Shown piece by piece: positions 45,708 to 54,473 of a DNA stretch of 64,000 bases (its first letter is position 1; each line of letters opens with the position of its first letter). Origin of the DNA: Andreesenia angusta (GTDB taxonomy: Bacteria > Bacillota > Clostridia > Tissierellales > Gottschalkiaceae); assembly GCF_001855385.1 (NCBI RefSeq), contig NZ_MKIE01000003.1, positions 62,001-126,000 on the forward strand. The letters are read 5' to 3'. The notes below the pieces were generated by a model. It saw only the letters and a list, made by a program, of their open reading frames with translations, was not told the origin of the DNA and searched no databases. Both the position numbers and the translations under genes were made by a program.

Positions 45708-47084
45708 ATGCAATATGATGTAATAGTTATAGGTGGAGGACCAGCAGGATATGTAGGAGCTATAAAGGCAGCACAGATGGGGGCTAAGGTAGCTATAGTT
45801 GAAAAAGACAACTATGGTGGCACATGCCTTAACAGAGGATGTATCCCTACGAAGACTTATGTTAAAAACGCAGAGATAATAGAGCATATAAAACATGCTA
45901 AAGATAGAGGTATAGTACTTGGAAGCGACGACTTCACGCTTGACATGAAGAAGATTGTAAGCTACAAAAACAGGGTGGTTAGAAAGCTTACAGCTGGAAT
46001 AGCAGGGCTTCTAAAGAGCCACGGCGTGGATATGTACAGCGGAGTAGGCCGTATAACGGCAGACAAGAAGGTAAAGATAGACGATGGAGAGACTATAGAA
46101 GGAAAGAAGATAGTACTTGCCGGTGGATCTAAGGTGAGCAGAATAAACATACCTGGAATAGACGGGCCAAAAGTGCTTACAAGCGACGAAATACTGGACC
46201 TTCAAGAGCTTCCAAAGAGACTTGCAATAGTCGGAGGAGGAGTTATAGGAACAGAGGTGGCTACTATATTCAACGCCTACGGATCAGAAGTCACAATAGT
46301 GCAGTCTTCAGGCTATATAGTGCCTGCTATGGACAGAAGGGTTAGCGTGGAGCTAGCTAAGATAATGCAGAAAAAAGGTGTCAACATACTCACAGAGAGC
46401 AGACTAGAGAAGATAGAGGACAAGGGCGACTCTGTGCTTCTACACATAAAAGACAAAGAGCCTGTTGAAGCAGACCTTGTGCTTATAGCTATAGGAAGAG
46501 TGCCAGACCTTGACGGAGTTGGAGATATAGAGTTCGAGATGGACAGAGGCGCTATAGTTGTAAACGACAAGATGGAGACAAGCGTAGAGGGAATATACGC
46601 TCCTGGAGATATAAACTGTAGATGCATGCTTGCGCACTCGGCGTCTAAGATGGCTGAGATCGCAGTGGAAAATGCGCTTGGTGGAAATGTAGAGTACGAC
46701 CCTACAAACAACCCTTCAGCTATCTACACTCTTCCAGAGGCATCATCTGTTGGGCTTACTGAAGAGCAGGCCAACGACAAGTACGAGAACGTGGCAGTAG
46801 GGGCGTTCCCATTTGGAGCAAACGGAAGAGCGCTTGCTTCAGGAGAGACTCATGGATTTATAAAAGTAGTGATAAACAAAGACGACAAGAAGATACTAGG
46901 AGTCCATATACTAGGGGTGAACGCGGCTGAGATGATAAACGAGGCAGCTGCTCTAATGGAGAATGGAGTTACAGCAGATCACGTTGCAGAGACAGTTCAT
47001 GCACACCCTACTTTCTCAGAGGCGTTTATGGAGGCATGTGCAGACAGTATTGATATGTGCATACACCTTCAGAAAAAGAACTAA
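45708..47084 (+). CDS. lpdA: Dihydrolipoyl dehydrogenase
   Basis: This flavoprotein reoxidises dihydrolipoamide with NAD+, serving glycine cleavage or 2-oxoacid dehydrogenase complexes. The 458-residue product has the FAD motif VIGGGPAGYVGAIKAA, redox disulfide GGTCLNRGCIPTK, NAD motif VGGGVIGTEVATIF and the C-terminal HAHPTFSEAFMEA with the active-site His-Glu pair. There is no N-terminal lipoyl domain. AAAGGAGG precedes the ATG. No E1, E2 or glycine-cleavage genes are adjacent; service to glycine metabolism is an inference. Confidence 0.93.
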   Translation: MQYDVIVIGGGPAGYVGAIKAAQMGAKVAIVEKDNYGGTCLNRGCIPTKTYVKNAEIIEHIKHAKDRGIVLGSDDFTLDMKKIVSYKNRVVRKLTAGIAGLLKSHGVDMYSGVGRITADKKVKIDDGETIEGKKIVLAGGSKVSRINIPGIDGPKVLTSDEILDLQELPKRLAIVGGGVIGTEVATIFNAYGSEVTIVQSSGYIVPAMDRRVSVELAKIMQKKGVNILTESRLEKIEDKGDSVLLHIKDKEPVEADLVLIAIGRVPDLDGVGDIEFEMDRGAIVVNDKMETSVEGIYAPGDINCRCMLAHSASKMAEIAVENALGGNVEYDPTNNPSAIYTLPEASSVGLTEEQANDKYENVAVGAFPFGANGRALASGETHGFIKVVINKDDKKILGVHILGVNAAEMINEAAALMENGVTADHVAETVHAHPTFSEAFMEACADSIDMCIHLQKKN

Positions 47085-47104
47085 AAATCAATAGCTTTAA
47101 AATC

Positions 47105-47143
47105 ATAGCTATCCCATGCATAATTTACTGGGATAGCTATTTT
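47105..47143 (+). terminator. Intrinsic terminator after lpdA
   Basis: ATAGCTATCCCA (47105-47116) pairs with TGGGATAGCTAT (47129-47140), followed by TTTTA. Confidence 0.82.
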
Positions 47144-47232
47144 AATGTAGAATATATTACTAAAAACTCTGTATTTGTTATATAATCATAAGATAAAGGA
47201 GTAAAAATTCTATACTATAAAGGTGAATATAT

Positions 47233-48126
47233 ATGAAAAAGGTTAGAATAATAAACAATCCTTCATCCGGAAGAAACATAGTCCAAAAGCGACTGGACTC
47301 GATAGCTAACATACTCTTAGACAAGGGCTACATAGTGGGGAAGTACTGCACGGAAAAAAAGTATGACGCTATGCATGAAACCATTAGAACCTGCGAAGGT
47401 GACTGGGACATGATAATAGCGTGCGGAGGAGACGGGACTGTAAATGAAGTCGCAAGCGGAATAGCCAAGTCAGACAGGAAATTGCCTGTGGCCATACTTC
47501 CGGCCGGGACTGTAAACGACTTTGCAAACTATTTAAACATTCCAAACGCTCCTGAGTCTTTCTGCGAGATGATTGAAAAGGAAAATATAATAAGCGTAGA
47601 CCTCGGAAAGATGAACGACAAGTACTTTGTCAATGTGGCAGCCGGAGGGGTGCTTACAAGCGTTGCCCACACAGTTCCACCGGAGTCGAAAAGCATTTTT
47701 GGAAGAGCGGCATACTATGTCGAGGGAATGAAGGAGATGCCGAGGCAAGTGAAGAACGTCTCGAAAGTGAGAATAGAGAGCGAGGAGTATACGTCCGAAG
47801 AAGAGGTGTCTCTTTTTCTGATTACTAACAGCTCTAGCATCGGTGGATTCAAGAAGCTTGCTCCGTATGCCGACATAGAGGACGGGTTTCTAGACTGCGT
47901 CATAATAGGAAAGACAGAGGTGCAGGACCTTATAACGCTGTTTATAGAGCTTATAAAAGGGGAACATATAGATAATCCAAAGGTAAGGTACTTCAAGACA
48001 AAATGTCTCTCGATATCATCTCTAGAAGATGAAGAGATAGTGATAGATATAGACGGAGAGTTTGGAGGGAAACTTCCCATAAAGATAGAAGTAGAGCCAA
48101 GAGTTTTCAAGGTTTTCATACCTTAA
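47233..48126 (+). CDS. YegS/DagK-like lipid kinase
   Basis: The 297-residue product is a diacylglycerol-kinase-fold lipid kinase. The N-terminal NPSSGRN, the nucleotide-binding GGDGTVNEVASGI (near 65-77) and PAGTVNDFANYL are intact, and an acidic C-terminal region includes IDIDGE. It is expected to phosphorylate diacylglycerol or a related lipid at the membrane. It lies 22 bases before the LacI-family gene on the same strand, so they may be cotranscribed. The promoter is not clear. Confidence 0.87.
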   Translation: MKKVRIINNPSSGRNIVQKRLDSIANILLDKGYIVGKYCTEKKYDAMHETIRTCEGDWDMIIACGGDGTVNEVASGIAKSDRKLPVAILPAGTVNDFANYLNIPNAPESFCEMIEKENIISVDLGKMNDKYFVNVAAGGVLTSVAHTVPPESKSIFGRAAYYVEGMKEMPRQVKNVSKVRIESEEYTSEEEVSLFLITNSSSIGGFKKLAPYADIEDGFLDCVIIGKTEVQDLITLFIELIKGEHIDNPKVRYFKTKCLSISSLEDEEIVIDIDGEFGGKLPIKIEVEPRVFKVFIP

Positions 48127-48148
48127 TAGTTTAAAAGGAGTGAAATTG

Positions 48149-49147
48149 ATGGTTGCAACTATAAAAGACGTAGCAAAGAAAGCAGGAGTGTCCATTTCCA
48201 CAGTATCTAGGGTTGTAAATGACTCCAAACCTGTGAGTCCGGAAGTAAAGAAAAAGGTGATGGAGACTATAGAGGAGCTAGGATACAAGCCGAATGAGAT
48301 AGCCAGAACGCTAGTCACCAAGAAGTCTTACTTGATAGGGGTTATAGTTACAGACCTAGGAGACTCCTATATAGCTGAAATAGTCAGAGGGATAGAGGAA
48401 ATAGGCAAGATGTACGACTACGACATACTTCTGTGCAGCACTTTTGGAGACAAAGACGCCGAGATAAGGTATATGCAGCTGCTGAACACGAAGCAGGTCG
48501 AGGGTATAATACTGATATCGAACAACATAAATGAAGAGATAGAGACTTACACCAAGAGCTTCAAGAGGCCGTTTGTATACTTGAACAGGTACTACTATGA
48601 CGACAGGTATGCAACTGTAATGGTGGACAACTGCGAAGCGGCCTACGAGATGACAAGCTACCTTATAAACCTTGGACACAGGGACATAGCATATGTTTCA
48701 AACAACAAAGAGGACAGCTCTCTTGAAAAGCCGAAGCTAGAGGGGTACAGCAAGGCGATGCGAGAAAATGAGCTTAAGGAATCAGTATACTATACAGAGG
48801 GCATAAGCATGGAAAATGGATATGAAGCAGCCAGAAACATAGTCGAGAGCAAGTCAGCGACAGCTATATTCTGCGGGTACGATGAAGCTGCAATAGGTGT
48901 ACTGGGCTACCTCTACGACAACGGGATAAAAGTTCCAGAGGAAATATCGGTAACTGGGTTTGGAGACATACTTATAGCTTCGATCTACAGACCTACCCTT
49001 ACGACCATAAAGGTTCCGTACTACGATATAGGGGCCGTGTCTATAAGGAGAATAATAAAGGAGCTAAAGGGAGAGAAGTCTGAGGAAAACAAGATGATAC
49101 TGCCGTTCCAGATACAGAAGAGGCAAAGTTCCTCAAAGCCAAAATAG
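48149..49147 (+). CDS. LacI-family transcriptional regulator
   Basis: The 332-residue product has the LacI helix-turn-helix ([20 protein letters not shown], about 4-23), the hinge helix [11 protein letters not shown] and a periplasmic-binding-protein-like effector domain beginning [21 protein letters not shown] 48149 is chosen over a GTG at 48140 because AAAAGGAGTG lies just upstream. No sugar-transport operon is adjacent, so its targets are unknown; a global regulator role is possible. Confidence 0.9.
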   Translation: MVATIKDVAKKAGVSISTVSRVVNDSKPVSPEVKKKVMETIEELGYKPNEIARTLVTKKSYLIGVIVTDLGDSYIAEIVRGIEEIGKMYDYDILLCSTFGDKDAEIRYMQLLNTKQVEGIILISNNINEEIETYTKSFKRPFVYLNRYYYDDRYATVMVDNCEAAYEMTSYLINLGHRDIAYVSNNKEDSSLEKPKLEGYSKAMRENELKESVYYTEGISMENGYEAARNIVESKSATAIFCGYDEAAIGVLGYLYDNGIKVPEEISVTGFGDILIASIYRPTLTTIKVPYYDIGAVSIRRIIKELKGEKSEENKMILPFQIQKRQSSSKPK

Positions 49148-49158
49148 GAGGTGTTTAT

Positions 49159-49329
49159 TTGATTTCAAAAGCCAAGATAGACAGGATAAACGAACTGTCT
49201 AGAAAATCAAAGTCAGGACAGCTGACAGAAGACGAAAAAAATGAGCAGAAAAGGCTGAGAGCAGAGTATATTCTAGCTTTTAGAAAAAACTTAAAGAGCC
49301 AGCTTGAAAACATAGAGATAGTAGATTAA
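49159..49329 (+). CDS. DUF896 (YnzC-family) small protein
   Basis: The 56-residue product begins [20 protein letters not shown] and contains [21 protein letters not shown], split here at a natural boundary. These are the hallmarks of the DUF896/YnzC family of two-helix hairpin proteins in Firmicutes; the Bacillus homologue is part of the SOS regulon. The function is not known. It starts at TTG after GGAGGTG. It is 11 bases after the LacI-family gene. Confidence 0.88.
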   Translation: MISKAKIDRINELSRKSKSGQLTEDEKNEQKRLRAEYILAFRKNLKSQLENIEIVD

Positions 49330-49353
49330 TAGAACGCATTAGGAGGGAAGAAT

Positions 49354-49809
49354 ATGGCTGAAAAACAATATGTGGTTTTTAGACTAGACAACGAGGAATA
49401 CGGAATAGGAATAATGAATGTGAGAGAGATAATCCCCTACAAAGAGAGCATAAAAGTTCCGAACACTCCTGACTTTATAGAGGGGATAATAAACTACAGG
49501 GGAAATGTAACGCCTATCATATGCCTCAAGAAGCGCTTCAACATAAGTAAAAGGGTTGAAGATGGAAACACCAGGATAATAGTCATAAATATAGGTGATA
49601 GACAGGTAGGGTTTATAGTGGATGAGGCTTCACAGACTATAAAGCTAGACGAAAGCGAGATAGATCCTGCACCAAGCATAGTTTCAAGCGTAGAGCGTGA
49701 ATATATAGATGGAGTGGGGAAAAAAGAAGACAGACTTATCATATTGATAGACCTGGGGAAGATACTGACAGAGGGGGAGCGAGAAGAATTAAAGGGAATA
49801 GATGCTTAA
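49354..49809 (+). CDS. cheW: CheW-like coupling protein
   Basis: The 151-residue product is a single CheW domain beginning AEKQYVVFRLDNEEYGIGIM. The motifs VREIIPYKESIKVPNTPDFIEGI and NYRGNVTPII are typical, as is IVDEASQTIKL. CheW links chemoreceptors to the CheA kinase. No cheA or receptor gene is near; it is followed instead by a DegS/DegU-like pair. AGGAGGG precedes the ATG. It may work with chemotaxis genes elsewhere or act as a stand-alone scaffold. Confidence 0.92.
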   Translation: MAEKQYVVFRLDNEEYGIGIMNVREIIPYKESIKVPNTPDFIEGIINYRGNVTPIICLKKRFNISKRVEDGNTRIIVINIGDRQVGFIVDEASQTIKLDESEIDPAPSIVSSVEREYIDGVGKKEDRLIILIDLGKILTEGEREELKGIDA

Positions 49810-49846
49810 GCCAGCAGGATTTTAACTTAAAAGGCAGGTGTTGTAT

Positions 49847-51022
49847 TTGAGCAACAAGGATTTGAACAAGGCCATAGAGAATTTATTTAACACCACGCTT
49901 GAAGTTATGGAGTCTGGAAAAGAAGAGATAAAAAGCATGGTAATCGACCTTAAAGATGACTATGCGAGAAAAGTGATGGAGCTTTCCGATATACAGCAGA
50001 AGCTGCTCTTGACTATAGAAGAGGTAGATACACTTGCCATAGAGGAGAAACGTAGCAGGAAAAGGTTGGCCGAGGTGAGCAACGACTTTAAGCGATTCAA
50101 CGAAGCTGACATAAAAGATGCATACGAGTACACGCACAGCTTGAGGTCTAGGCTCGAGATAAAGAGGCAGGAAGAGAGGCTCTATATAAAGAGAAGACAG
50201 GAGTTGGAGCTTGGGCTTAAGAAGATGCTCCACAATATAGATAAGGGCGAAAAGACCATAGACAAGCTTGCCAAAATAGCGGAATATATAGAGGGGAATA
50301 AAAAAGACTTCAATGAAACTATAGAAGACATAAACAAGATGCAGATGTTTGGAATAAAGGTCATAGAGGCTCAGGAAGAAGAGCGGAAGAGGATATCTAG
50401 GGATATTCATGACGGACCGGCCCAAGACTTGGCCAATGTGATGCTTAGAGCCGAGTACTGCGAAAAGGTAATAGACAAGGATATGGAGGATGCAAAGAGC
50501 GAGATAAGAGAGCTTAAAAAGGACGTAAAGGTCACTTTGAACAATATAAGAAAGATAATATACGACCTTAGACCTATGTCGCTAGACGACCTGGGACTGA
50601 TACCCACTATAGAGAAGTACATAGAGGGTTTCAAGGCGGACAGCGACCTAAATATACAGCTTCAGTACTCAGAAGGTATAGAAGGGCTGAACAGCGGCAT
50701 AGAGACGGCGATCTACAGGGTAGTACAGGAAGCGCTCAACAATATAAAAAAGCATGCAAATGCAAAGAACGTGTCTATAGATTTCAGTTTGATGGAGAAT
50801 GCAAAGAAGAACATCTTTATAAAGATAGAGGACGATGGAGTCGGATTCTCTGAGACCCACTACAAGGAGAAGGCCGAGAGCAAGAGCTGCGGGTTTGGAA
50901 TTATCGGGATGAAAGAGCGGATAGAGGTCTTAGAAGGAAAGTTTTCACTTGATTCAAGGGAAAACATGGGTACGGTGATTAAGATTTCAATACCAGTTAT
51001 AGAGGAAGGAAGATTGAATTGA
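49847..51022 (+). CDS. DegS-like cytoplasmic sensor histidine kinase
   Basis: The 391-residue product lacks membrane segments. A long coiled-coil sensor region covers about residues 1-175. The HisKA_3 motif RISRDIHDGPAQDLANV follows, with the phospho-acceptor His near residue 187, and a C-terminal ATPase domain has EALNNIKKHANAK and GFGIIGMKER. This is the DegS architecture. TTG 49847 is preferred, with GGCAGGTG about 6 bases upstream; GTG 49838 is an alternative. The gene overlaps the regulator gene by 4 bases. CheW directly upstream is unusual. Confidence 0.85.
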   Translation: MSNKDLNKAIENLFNTTLEVMESGKEEIKSMVIDLKDDYARKVMELSDIQQKLLLTIEEVDTLAIEEKRSRKRLAEVSNDFKRFNEADIKDAYEYTHSLRSRLEIKRQEERLYIKRRQELELGLKKMLHNIDKGEKTIDKLAKIAEYIEGNKKDFNETIEDINKMQMFGIKVIEAQEEERKRISRDIHDGPAQDLANVMLRAEYCEKVIDKDMEDAKSEIRELKKDVKVTLNNIRKIIYDLRPMSLDDLGLIPTIEKYIEGFKADSDLNIQLQYSEGIEGLNSGIETAIYRVVQEALNNIKKHANAKNVSIDFSLMENAKKNIFIKIEDDGVGFSETHYKEKAESKSCGFGIIGMKERIEVLEGKFSLDSRENMGTVIKISIPVIEEGRLN

Positions 51023-51666
51023 ATAAAAAGATAGAGGTACTTATAGTAGACGACCATTCACTTATGAGGGAAGGACTTAAAAAGCTGATTGAACTAGAAG
51101 ACGACATAGTGGTGGTAGATCAGGCCGCAGACGGAAAAGAAGCGCTGGAGAAGCTAAGTATGAAAGAGCCTGATATAATACTCATGGACATAAACATGCC
51201 CAATATGAACGGCATAGAGACGCTGAGGGCTTTAAGAGACAAGGGGATCAAGTCGAAAGTCATGATGCTGACTATCCACGACGACAGGGAATATGTGTAC
51301 GAAACCATGAAGATAGGGGCGAATGGATATCTGCTGAAAGACTCTGACTCGGATACACTTGTGGATGGAATAAGAAGGGTGTACGCCGGAGAAAAGTTTA
51401 TACAGCCTTCTCTGCTTAAGTCTATTGAGTGCAGGACGGAGTCGAACGACAAAAGTGAAGATATGATAACTTCTCTTACAAAGAGGGAGTACGAAGTACT
51501 GATATTGATAGCTGAAGGACTGAACAACAGGGCTATAGCAGAAAGGCTTTTCATAAGTGAAAAGACTGTTAAAAACCATATATCTAATATATTCAAAAAG
51601 ATAGAGGTAAATGACAGAGTTCAGGCCACTATATTCGCATTTAGAAATAACTTGAAGAAACTCTAA
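51019..51666 (+). CDS. DegU-like response regulator (NarL/FixJ family)
   Basis: The 215-residue product has a receiver domain with DDH at residues 11-13, phospho-acceptor Asp57 in ILMDINMPNMNG and Lys in YLLKDSDS. A LuxR-type helix-turn-helix follows (about 148-212) with LTKREYEVLILIAEGLNNRA. It starts at TTG overlapping the kinase stop codon. The kinase upstream is its probable partner. Targets are not visible. Confidence 0.88.
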   Translation: MNKKIEVLIVDDHSLMREGLKKLIELEDDIVVVDQAADGKEALEKLSMKEPDIILMDINMPNMNGIETLRALRDKGIKSKVMMLTIHDDREYVYETMKIGANGYLLKDSDSDTLVDGIRRVYAGEKFIQPSLLKSIECRTESNDKSEDMITSLTKREYEVLILIAEGLNNRAIAERLFISEKTVKNHISNIFKKIEVNDRVQATIFAFRNNLKKL

Positions 51667-51683
51667 GAGAGGGGTGGAGCGAC

Positions 51684-53081
51684 TTGGAAGAAAAGCTTTT
51701 GCATAGTTGGGGCTATGTATGGGATACAATAAGTGAAGAAGAGAAAACAGAAGTGTTTGAGCTGGGAGAAAGATACAAGGAGTTTTTAGACAGCGGAAAG
51801 ACTGAGAGAGAGTGTACAGAAGAGATAATAGAGAGAGCAAGGGCAGCGGGATTCATCTCCATGGACGAAGCGCTTTCTGGAGACGGAAAGCTAATGCCTG
51901 GGGATAAAGTCTATGCAAACAACAGAGACAAGTCTGTTGTGTTGTTTGTAATAGGCAGCGAGGCTATGGAAAACGGAGTCAACATAGTGGCTTCACACTT
52001 GGACTCGCCAAGGATAGACTTGAAGCCATTTCCGCTCTACGAGGAAGAAGGGCTTGGCTTTTTCAAGACACACTACTACGGCGGAATAAAGAAGTACCAG
52101 TGGGCGACTATACCGCTTGAGCTGCACGGTGTAGTTTTCACAAAGACAGGTGAGAAAGTGAATGTCCAAATAGGGAAGTCGGAAGACGATCCAGTGTTCT
52201 TCATAACAGACTTGCTCCCTCATCTTGCAAAAGACCAGATGGACAAGAAGCTTTCTGAGGCGATAACTGGGGAAGGTCTGAATGTGCTGGTGGGAAGCAA
52301 TGGACTTTCAGGCGTAGAAGAAAACAGAGTCAAGAGTCAGATACTTTCAATCCTGAACGAAAAGTACGGAATATCTGAATTGGACTTTACAACTTCCGAG
52401 CTCCAGATAGTCCCTGCTGGCAGGTCTAGAGATGTAGGGCTGGACAGGAGCATGATAGCGGGTTATGGACAGGACGACAGAGTCTGCGTCTACTCTTCGC
52501 TTGAGGCCATACTGGAGGTTGAAAGCCCTGAAAGAACGGCTGTATCGATCTACATGGACAAAGAGGAGATTGGAAGCGTGGGGAATACTGGTATGGAGTC
52601 TGTATTCTTTGAGCTGGCTCTGGCTGAAATAATGAACAAGCTGGACGAAAGCTACAGCGAGATAAAGCTAAAGCGAGCACTTTCAAGGTCTAGGGCTCTT
52701 TCGGCGGACACGGTGGCCGCTTTCGACCCTAACTTCCCAGATGTGCTGGACAAGAAAAATGCTCCTTTTATGGGAAAGGGAATGGCGCTAGTGAAGTATA
52801 CGGGAGTAAGGGGAAAATCTGAAACCAATGACGCCAACGCTGAATACCTTTCGGATATAAGGCAAGCTCTGGATAGACACAATGTGATTTGGCAGATAGG
52901 AGAGCTTGGAAAGGTGGACCAAGGCGGCGGAGGAACGGTGGCATATATGCTTGCCAAATACGGCATGGAAGTTGTAGACTGCGGAGTCTCGCTTTTAAGT
53001 GTTCATGCTCCGTTTGAGATATCTCACAAAGCTGATATATACATGGCCAAGAGAGGATACAAGGCTTTTCTGGAAAACTAA
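51684..53081 (+). CDS. M18-family aminopeptidase
   Basis: The 465-residue metallopeptidase has the M18 dinuclear zinc motifs ASHLDSPRID (His, Asp), DKEEIGS (Glu pair) and a C-terminal SVHAPFEISHKAD histidine. It releases N-terminal residues, often acidic or neutral ones, from peptides in the cytoplasm. It starts at TTG with GAGGGGTGG upstream. It lies 17 bases after the degU-like gene and ends at a strong terminator, so it may be the last gene of that operon. Confidence 0.9.
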   Translation: MEEKLLHSWGYVWDTISEEEKTEVFELGERYKEFLDSGKTERECTEEIIERARAAGFISMDEALSGDGKLMPGDKVYANNRDKSVVLFVIGSEAMENGVNIVASHLDSPRIDLKPFPLYEEEGLGFFKTHYYGGIKKYQWATIPLELHGVVFTKTGEKVNVQIGKSEDDPVFFITDLLPHLAKDQMDKKLSEAITGEGLNVLVGSNGLSGVEENRVKSQILSILNEKYGISELDFTTSELQIVPAGRSRDVGLDRSMIAGYGQDDRVCVYSSLEAILEVESPERTAVSIYMDKEEIGSVGNTGMESVFFELALAEIMNKLDESYSEIKLKRALSRSRALSADTVAAFDPNFPDVLDKKNAPFMGKGMALVKYTGVRGKSETNDANAEYLSDIRQALDRHNVIWQIGELGKVDQGGGGTVAYMLAKYGMEVVDCGVSLLSVHAPFEISHKADIYMAKRGYKAFLEN

Positions 53082-53110
53082 AAGAGAGGGGAGACCCTCT
53101 CTTTTGCTTT
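53080..53110 (+). terminator. Terminator after the M18 aminopeptidase
   Basis: AAAGAGAGGG (53081-53090) pairs with CCCTCTCTTT (53095-53104) around GAGA. The convergent LysR gene ends just beyond. Confidence 0.85.
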
Positions 53111-53121
53111 TCACTCTTATT

Positions 53122-54039
53122 CTATTCGGTTTTCTGGCAGATACCGCTTTTTTCCAGTATAAAGTCCCTGAAACGCTTGCTCAGAGGTGAGAGCTCACGC
53201 CTGTTGTGGTACACAAAGTAGAAATCTCTCTTGAACTCCAAGTTCTCAAGGTAGTATCGCTTCAGCAGACCTAGCTCCACTTCTCGCTTTACAGCTTTTT
53301 CAGACATGAAGCTGACTCCTATTCCGGCCTCTACAAATTTCTTTATGGCTTCAGCGTCCTCCACGTAGGAAATGAGGTTTAGAGAGTCACGGTCAAGTTC
53401 TTTGTTTAGAAAAGTAGACTCGACAATTCGTCTAGTTCCAGATCCCTTTTCACGAAGAAGGAGTTTTTGGGACAGCAAAAAGTCCTTGTCTATAAAGCTG
53501 TCGTTTTCCCAAGGGAAATCGCTGTTGTTAGGAGCGATTATGCACAATCTATCTTCGAGTATCTCTATATAGTCTAGATACTGGTTTGAAAACTTTGCAC
53601 CTATTAGGCCGAAATCTGTGTCTCCGCATAGAATATTTTCTACGACTTTTTTGGAGTCTCTCTCTGTGACAGAGAAGCTTATATCTGGATATTCAGATAT
53701 GAATTTCTTCAAGAGTTCAGGGAGCATATAGTGCCTTGGTATGGAACTTGCGCTGATGCTCAAATGACCCTGGATTTTGCCGTTATAGGCGCTTAAGTCA
53801 AACTGTGCCATATTCTTCATATGAATCATCTCAAGGGCATAGTCGTATAGTAAATTACCTGCACCTGTGGTAGTGACTTGCTTTCCGAACCTATTTAGTA
53901 AAATTGTTCCTAGCTCTTCCTCTAGGGACTGAATGTGGCTTGTAACGGTGGGCTGTGTAAGGTATAGCTTTTGAGCTGCCTTAGAAAAGCTCTTTAACTT
54001 CACAACCATAACAAAAGTCTCTAATTGTCTAAAATCCAA
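53122..54039 (-). CDS. LysR-family transcriptional regulator
   Basis: The 305-residue product has the LysR helix-turn-helix MDFRQLETFVMVVKLKSFSK / AAQKLYLTQPTVTSHIQSLE and a two-lobed effector domain. It resembles CysL-type regulators. It also resembles a group of LysR proteins found near selenium-metabolism genes in Clostridia, which I mention only as a possibility. GGTGGTGAT precedes the start. No divergent partner lies immediately upstream; the next gene is tRNA-Leu on the same strand. Confidence 0.85.
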   Translation of the reverse strand: MDFRQLETFVMVVKLKSFSKAAQKLYLTQPTVTSHIQSLEEELGTILLNRFGKQVTTTGAGNLLYDYALEMIHMKNMAQFDLSAYNGKIQGHLSISASSIPRHYMLPELLKKFISEYPDISFSVTERDSKKVVENILCGDTDFGLIGAKFSNQYLDYIEILEDRLCIIAPNNSDFPWENDSFIDKDFLLSQKLLLREKGSGTRRIVESTFLNKELDRDSLNLISYVEDAEAIKKFVEAGIGVSFMSEKAVKREVELGLLKRYYLENLEFKRDFYFVYHNRRELSPLSKRFRDFILEKSGICQKTE

Positions 54040-54180
54040 TTTATCACCACCTTAAAAGTAAGTATTAATGTACAAACAAAAGTATATATCAAAGTTACGG
54101 CCGTATCAATAGATGGCTTGTAGTGCATCTATAGAATAAATCTATAAAGAATAAGGCAGATATAGAAAAAACATAGTAAT

Positions 54181-54207
54181 AAAAAAGACCTCGAACAAAT
54201 CGAGGTC
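54181..54207 (-). terminator. Intrinsic terminator of tRNA-Leu(CAA)
   Basis: On the minus strand GACCTCGA pairs with TCGAGGTC around a 5-base loop and is followed by TTTTTT. Confidence 0.88.
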
Positions 54208-54211
54208 AAGT

Positions 54212-54293
54212 TGGTGCCCAAGGCGAGAGTCGAACTCGCACGGTTTCCCACTCGATTTTGAGTCGAGCGCGTCTGCCATTCCGCCACTTGGGC
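54212..54293 (-). tRNA. tRNA-Leu, anticodon CAA
   Basis: On the minus strand the acceptor arm GCCCAAG pairs with CTTGGGC, followed by A and an encoded CCA. The anticodon loop CTCAAAA (54256-54262) gives anticodon CAA, flanked by the stem CTCGA/TCGAG. The T arm GCGAG-TTCGACT-CTCGC is intact, and a type II variable arm fits tRNA-Leu. It reads UUG codons. Confidence 0.93.
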
Positions 54294-54314
54294 AAAAAGA
54301 TCACTAACAAAATC

Positions 54315-54343
54315 AGTTTAACATATTTAATCCAAGATGTCAA
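54315..54343 (-). promoter_or_regulatory. Promoter of tRNA-Leu(CAA)
   Basis: On the minus strand TTGACA (54343-54338), a 17-base spacer and TAAACT (54320-54315) lie 22 bases before the tRNA. Confidence 0.75.
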
Positions 54344-54473
54344 TAGTGTTGATATATCAAATACATTAACAATAAACAAGGCGCATGTGTTAAAAATACA
54401 CCTTAATATCTGTCAAAAACACTCTGAATGTGATATAATCTATATAACAAATAATACAAGAGGTGATAAGTAG

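Noticed and set aside
50669-50860. Small minus-strand frames within the DegS-like gene
   Set aside because: They are antisense shadows without ribosome-binding sites or conserved features.
54212-54293. This tRNA as tRNA-Sec
   Set aside because: The anticodon is CAA and the acceptor stem has 7 bp; it is a normal tRNA-Leu.
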